Shown here: positions 45,056 to 48,262 of the stretch, one piece after another
Layout of the letters: every line of letters begins with the position of its first letter
How positions within the stretch are numbered: the first letter of the stretch is position 1
Source: Microvirga pakistanensis
GTDB taxonomy: Bacteria; Pseudomonadota; Alphaproteobacteria; Rhizobiales; Beijerinckiaceae
Assembly: GCF_004458765.1 (NCBI RefSeq)
Contig: NZ_SPJX01000364.1
Location: 21,921-70,182, forward strand
DNA: 48,262 nt
Reading direction: 5' to 3'
Made by a program: the position numbers and the translations under genes
The notes under the pieces: generated by a model
What the model was told of the DNA's origin: nothing
The model's database searches: none
Seen by the model: the letters and a program-made list of their open reading frames with translations, nothing else

Positions 45056-45673
45056 ATGCCAACGGTCAGGACCAATCTCACAGCACGAGCAAAGCCCTGC
45101 GGTATTCTGGCTCTGGCCGTCATTGTCCCTGTTGCGATCAGCAGCTTACCCGCCCATGCCCAAGGCATCTTCGGGCTCTTCCGCGCGCTGTCCCAACCCG
45201 CTTCCCCGACCCAACCGCCGCAAGCGTTTGGGTACCCGTCCGATCCTGCGGCTGAGCGGCCCCGGCGCAAAGCCCGCCCGCGCCCCAAGCCTGTTGCCGT
45301 GGAGCAACCAGAGATCAGGAAGCCGGTGGAACCGAGACCGGTGGGGGAGATCGACAATCCTGTTCCGGCCCTTCTCGCCGACAGCACCTTGCAGCCCGGA
45401 GATATGGTGATGTTCCCAGATGGCCTGCGAGTGTTCACGGGCCGACGTGGAGGCCCGCACAAACTGTCCGACTTCAAGCCCCTGGCGAAGGCAGGCAAGT
45501 TCCTCTCTCGTAACACGCGCAAGCTCGTCCAGCATCTGCTCCCCGGCGAGAACGTCGCCTGGAGCACGGACGCCGTCAGGTCTGGCAGCAAGCTGGCAGC
45601 CAACACACGTGAGGTCGAAATAACCGGAAGCGTGACGCGACCAGAGACCCAAAAAACCTCACGCTCGCGCTGA
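45056..45673 (+). CDS. Exported hypothetical protein, probable general-stress gene
   Basis: 205-aa protein with a signal peptide (hydrophobic stretch GILALAVIVPVAISSLPAHA). A Pro/Arg/Lys-rich segment follows (residues 50-100). The C-terminal half has TLQPGDMVMFPDGLRVFTGR and GGPHKLSDFKPLAKAGKFL, a pattern I know only from uncharacterised Hyphomicrobiales proteins. AGGAGGCGGGG precedes the ATG and a perfect EcfG-type promoter lies just upstream, so stress-induced export is the best inference. Confidence 0.78.
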   Translation: MPTVRTNLTARAKPCGILALAVIVPVAISSLPAHAQGIFGLFRALSQPASPTQPPQAFGYPSDPAAERPRRKARPRPKPVAVEQPEIRKPVEPRPVGEIDNPVPALLADSTLQPGDMVMFPDGLRVFTGRRGGPHKLSDFKPLAKAGKFLSRNTRKLVQHLLPGENVAWSTDAVRSGSKLAANTREVEITGSVTRPETQKTSRSR

Positions 45674-45730
45674 TCCTGCACAGCTACGGTGCCCAATCGA
45701 TTCTTGGACCGGCGCTCTCTCCCGAAAGCG

Positions 45731-46063
45731 TCAGCACACCGGTACGGTCGCGACATCACGCAGCATCAGCGAACTTCTGCGCGAGGCCATCAAGATCGTC
45801 ATTGTCTGATCGAGATCATCGCGAAAGAGATCCAGGGCACCCGCCAACCTTGCAACACGATTGTAGCGGCTCGCCTGCATATGCGAGGCACTGACTTGCA
45901 CACCCGCCGCATACAGATTCTGGACGATCTGCTGGGTTGTCTCGGGACCAATAATCGTATTCTGCGGGCCATACACTCCGTCGAAGATCCATCCGGAAGC
46001 GAGGCATTCAAGCTCGATGACACAGGGCTCGGGCAGATATTCCGTGCGGTCGGACCGTCCCAA
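45731..46063 (-). CDS. Doubtful hypothetical ORF downstream of cyclase remnant
   Basis: 110-codon frame with protein-like composition (for example IIGPETTQQIVQNLYAAGVQ and ALDLFRDDLDQTMTIL) beginning just where the cyclase similarity ends, in another frame. It may be the frameshifted C-terminal part of the cyclase gene or an unrelated small gene. No ribosome-binding site seen at 46063. Confidence 0.35.
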   Translation of the reverse strand: MGRSDRTEYLPEPCVIELECLASGWIFDGVYGPQNTIIGPETTQQIVQNLYAAGVQVSASHMQASRYNRVARLAGALDLFRDDLDQTMTILMASRRSSLMLRDVATVPVC

Positions 46064-46068
46064 AGTGG

Positions 46069-46500
46069 GCGGTACAGTCGCACCGGCCGCTCCATATTCT
46101 TGAGCGCGCGTTCGCCGAGGTACTCGTATTCCCAGTCAAGCTTGCCCTGGAGGTGATCGTACGCCGTGCCGGAAATACAAATGCCGCCTGGATCTGCCAA
46201 GGCCTGGAGGCGGGCTGCGATGTTGACGCCATGGCCATAGAGATCCCCGTCAAATTCGTGGATCACATCAAGATTGACGCCGATCCGGAAGATGATGCGT
46301 CGCTCCGTTGGGATATCGGCTTGGTTCTCGGCAACGCCCTTCTGGATGGCGACTGCGCATGCGACGGCATCGACGACCGAGCCGAACACCACGAGCGCAC
46401 CGCCGCCCATCAGCTTGACAATACCTCGGTTGGGGATGGCGCGGTCCGGCGCATGATCGGGCCAGTGCCGAGAAGGCCGTCACGGGTTCAGCTTCGCCTG
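46069..46500 (-). pseudogene. Class III adenylate/guanylate cyclase remnant
   Basis: Conserved cyclase-domain pieces in one frame: VVFGSVVDAVACAVAIQKGV, DLYGHGVNIAARLQALADPG and ICISGTAYDHLQGKL. The metal-binding motif normally GDGALV reads GGGALV, so a catalytic Asp is lost. The strand normally NLGDVIVEGDDLYG reads NLDVIHEFDGDLYG. Upstream only GIVKLM survives, then a TGA; the first catalytic Asp region is gone. The gene is N-terminally eroded and would be inactive. Downstream effector domains of such proteins are missing. Confidence 0.75.
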
Positions 46501-46691
46501 CACGCTAGTGCCAGGCCCTAGGCCAGCCGATGCTCCTCGTGCCACCACGAATGAGGTCACGAGCGCCCCTCCGGTCAAGGCATGGGCCTGCCGGCGCGTG
46601 ATCATGACATTGTTCTTGGACCCAGCGGTCATCCGTCTTTCCTTCATGGTGCGAGTTCTGGCTTCCGCAATCTATCGACGCGATGACAGTG

Positions 46692-47234
46692 TCAGCATCC
46701 GAGAAGCTCGCCCGTCGTGACGACCTTGCCGTAGGCGAAGGCGAGCGCCGACATGTAGGCGGCATGGACTTGGGCGGCCGGAACCGTCTTGCCGTCGAAC
46801 TCCAGGTCGCGCGTGGCGCAGGCGTCATGGACGACGATGGTGGAGTAGCCGAAGTCCGCGGCCGCGTGGCTGGTCGCGTCGATGCACATGTGGCTCATGG
46901 CGCCGACGATCACGACCTCCTCGGCACCCTTATCATCGAGCATGCGCTTCAGCTCGGTCTCCCGAAACGAGTTGGGGTAGTGCTTGACGAGGACGTCCTC
47001 TCCCTTCTTGGGCAATACGGCCGGAATGATCTCGGCACCCGGCGATCCCGGGACGAAGAAGGGTGCCTCGGCCATTTCGTGGCGAATGAAGATGACCCTG
47101 TCGCCCTGTGAGCGGGCCGACTCGATCACTTTGGCCGCATTCTCGGTCGCCCGCTCGATGCCGACGAGGGGCAGCCTGCCCAACGGCAGGTACTCGTTCT
47201 GGAGGTCAACGACGATGATCGCGCGCTTGCTCAT
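46692..47234 (-). CDS. Isochorismatase-family cysteine hydrolase
   Basis: 180-aa hydrolase. Catalytic triad: Asp in AIIVVDLQNEYLPLG, Lys in VLVKHYPNSF, Cys in GAMSHMCIDATSHAAADFGY. The family includes nicotinamidases and other amidases; the substrate cannot be told from sequence, though it is divergent from a GlxA/AraC-type regulator fragment, a frequent arrangement where the regulator controls the hydrolase. The frame is open upstream to 47444, but MSKRAIIVVD at 47234 is where conserved sequence begins. Confidence 0.9.
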   Translation of the reverse strand: MSKRAIIVVDLQNEYLPLGRLPLVGIERATENAAKVIESARSQGDRVIFIRHEMAEAPFFVPGSPGAEIIPAVLPKKGEDVLVKHYPNSFRETELKRMLDDKGAEEVVIVGAMSHMCIDATSHAAADFGYSTIVVHDACATRDLEFDGKTVPAAQVHAAYMSALAFAYGKVVTTGELLGC

Positions 47235-47289
47235 GGGGTTGCATCCTTTGACGTGGTGATGAGGAGCCCCTTGGACACTGCTCCTTGGA

Positions 47290-47862
47290 GCTACGAGGAG
47301 CAGTTCCAGATGCGCTTCCCGGACGCGCGTGGATACGGACCGCCTGATCATCGACGATGGTGACATCATCACGGCCGGCGGCGTGATGGCCCGGAGCGAC
47401 CTTGCCCTGAAGCTGATCGACCGCTTCCTCGGACCGACGGTCATGGTCGAGACGGCGCGAGCGTTCCTGGTCGATCCGCCTGGTCGGGGGCAGAGCTACT
47501 ACAGCGCCTTCTCGCCGCGGCTGACGCATGGCGACGCCGCTGTGCTCAAGGTTCAGCACTGGCTCCAGGCAACAGATGCAAAGGAGATCGACCTCACGAC
47601 CCTCGCCAAGCAGGCGGGACCGGAGGAGCGAACGTTCCTGCGGCGGTTCCAGAAGGCGACGGGACTGACGACCACGGAGTACTGCCAGCGGCTGCGCGTT
47701 CGAAAGGCGCGGGAGCTTTTGCAGTTCGGCACGCTCTCCTTTGATCAGGTGGCTTGGGAGGTGGGCTACTCCGACCCCGGTGCCTTCCGGAAGGTGTTCA
47801 CCCGGATCGTCGGCTTGACGCCCAATGATTACCGGCGGCGCTTTCGAACAGCCTCCAGTTAA
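47290..47862 (+). pseudogene. GlxA-type AraC regulator, N-terminally truncated and frameshifted
   Basis: The right part (from GTG 47329) is a normal GlxA C-terminus: [20 protein letters not shown], then the AraC helix-turn-helix pair [20 protein letters not shown] and [20 protein letters not shown] ending normally. Just upstream, a different frame reads [12 protein letters not shown], the expected preceding residues, so a one-base loss at about 47328 breaks the gene. The DJ-1/PfpI-like N-terminal domain (about 120 residues) is missing altogether. The AraC half could still be translated from GTG 47329, but with no recognised ribosome-binding site. Confidence 0.8.
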
Positions 47863-48248
47863 CTATCTGCTGAACTCCAGCTTTCAGGTCGTGCAAGGAT
47901 CACCCTGTGCACGTAAGTGCGCAGACCACAGAAAGTCTGCACTGGGTCCGACCAGGAAATCCCATAGCCTTCGGGAACGTCTGCTGTTCCCGGCTTGAGC
48001 TGACACTCGGCATTCTTCGGCTCAGTGGGATCACTGTCCTGGGGCGGTGCATTCCTGTTCCGCCGGTCGATCCTTGAGAATGGAAAACGCCGAGCCTCTT
48101 GGACAAGCTGTGCCGATGGTGACCTCACAACCCATTCGTCAAGCTCGATCAGCTCCTGTTGCAGCAACGCGACACAGCCGATGTTTCTGCTGGGCCGACC
48201 TGGAACTGACGCTCGGTTCATGTCGAGTAGCCACTCTTTTTCAACCAC
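47859..48248 (-). CDS. Doubtful hypothetical ORF
   Basis: 129-codon frame with GTG start and no recognised domain; segments [20 protein letters not shown] and [20 protein letters not shown] look moderately protein-like. It converges with, and overlaps by four bases, the truncated regulator. It may be chance. Confidence 0.3.
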   Translation of the reverse strand: MVEKEWLLDMNRASVPGRPSRNIGCVALLQQELIELDEWVVRSPSAQLVQEARRFPFSRIDRRNRNAPPQDSDPTEPKNAECQLKPGTADVPEGYGISWSDPVQTFCGLRTYVHRVILARPESWSSADS

Positions 48249-48262
48249 ATGGCTGTAGGAAT

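Overview
The window looks like a chromosomal segment of a high-GC alphaproteobacterium of the Hyphomicrobiales (Rhizobiales). Four things point there: a NepR/EcfG general-stress module with a HWE-type histidine kinase, an LdtR-like regulator, abundant ABC and tripartite tricarboxylate uptake genes, and an intergenic palindromic repeat of a kind familiar from this order. A Methylobacteriaceae/Microvirga-like host is my best guess; this is inference from gene content only.

Left part (1-18000) is metabolic. A 5'-truncated aconitase (1-2235) is followed by a TctC-type binding protein and a GntR regulator with two winged-helix-like segments, which looks like a tricarboxylate uptake/use locus. Then come a small secreted protein, a TPR-methyltransferase, a DrrAB-type ABC exporter and an amidoligase-fold enzyme. 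A LacI regulator (9767-10837) diverges from a seven-gene sugar operon (10997-18000): binding protein, two permeases, ATPase, TIM-barrel isomerase-like protein, Gfo/Idh/MocA dehydrogenase and ThuA-like protein. A perfect 14-bp LacI-type operator lies in front of it.

Middle part (18060-33222) is a locus for CoA-dependent aerobic degradation of 2-aminobenzoate (anthranilate) or a close aromatic acid. On the minus strand are the aryl-CoA ligase, the fused monooxygenase/reductase, an SDR, a MarR regulator, an enoyl-CoA hydratase, an acyl-CoA dehydrogenase and a RidA-like protein. They are followed by a twice-frameshifted second enoyl-CoA hydratase and a stump of a 3-hydroxyacyl-CoA dehydrogenase. 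Diverging from the ligase is a complete five-gene LIV-type ABC importer plus a kynurenine-formamidase-like hydrolase. Two near-identical 18-bp sites sharing AAGCCTAAAATA lie before the monooxygenase and between the ligase and importer; they are probable MarR operators. The pathway seems well regulated at the top and decayed at the bottom.

Right part (33226-48262) is accessory and gene-poor: a DNA methylase lacking its usual N-terminus, two tiny overlapping ORFs, an LdtR-like regulator, a Gly/His-rich secreted protein, a protease fragment with its active-site Ser codon changed to Cys, a PhoH-like ATPase, an IS3-family remnant, small secreted proteins, and broken cyclase and GlxA-type regulator genes. 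Within it lies a general-stress-response island (about 38.8-45.7 kb): GAF-HWE kinase, single-domain response regulator, two NepR-like anti-sigma factors, and an ecfG sigma gene with an in-frame amber codon. Promoter-like GGAAC-N16/17-CGTT elements, perfect or with one mismatch, precede nepR-ecfG and several small genes nearby, suggesting a locally clustered EcfG regulon. No rRNA, tRNA or CRISPR array was recognised.
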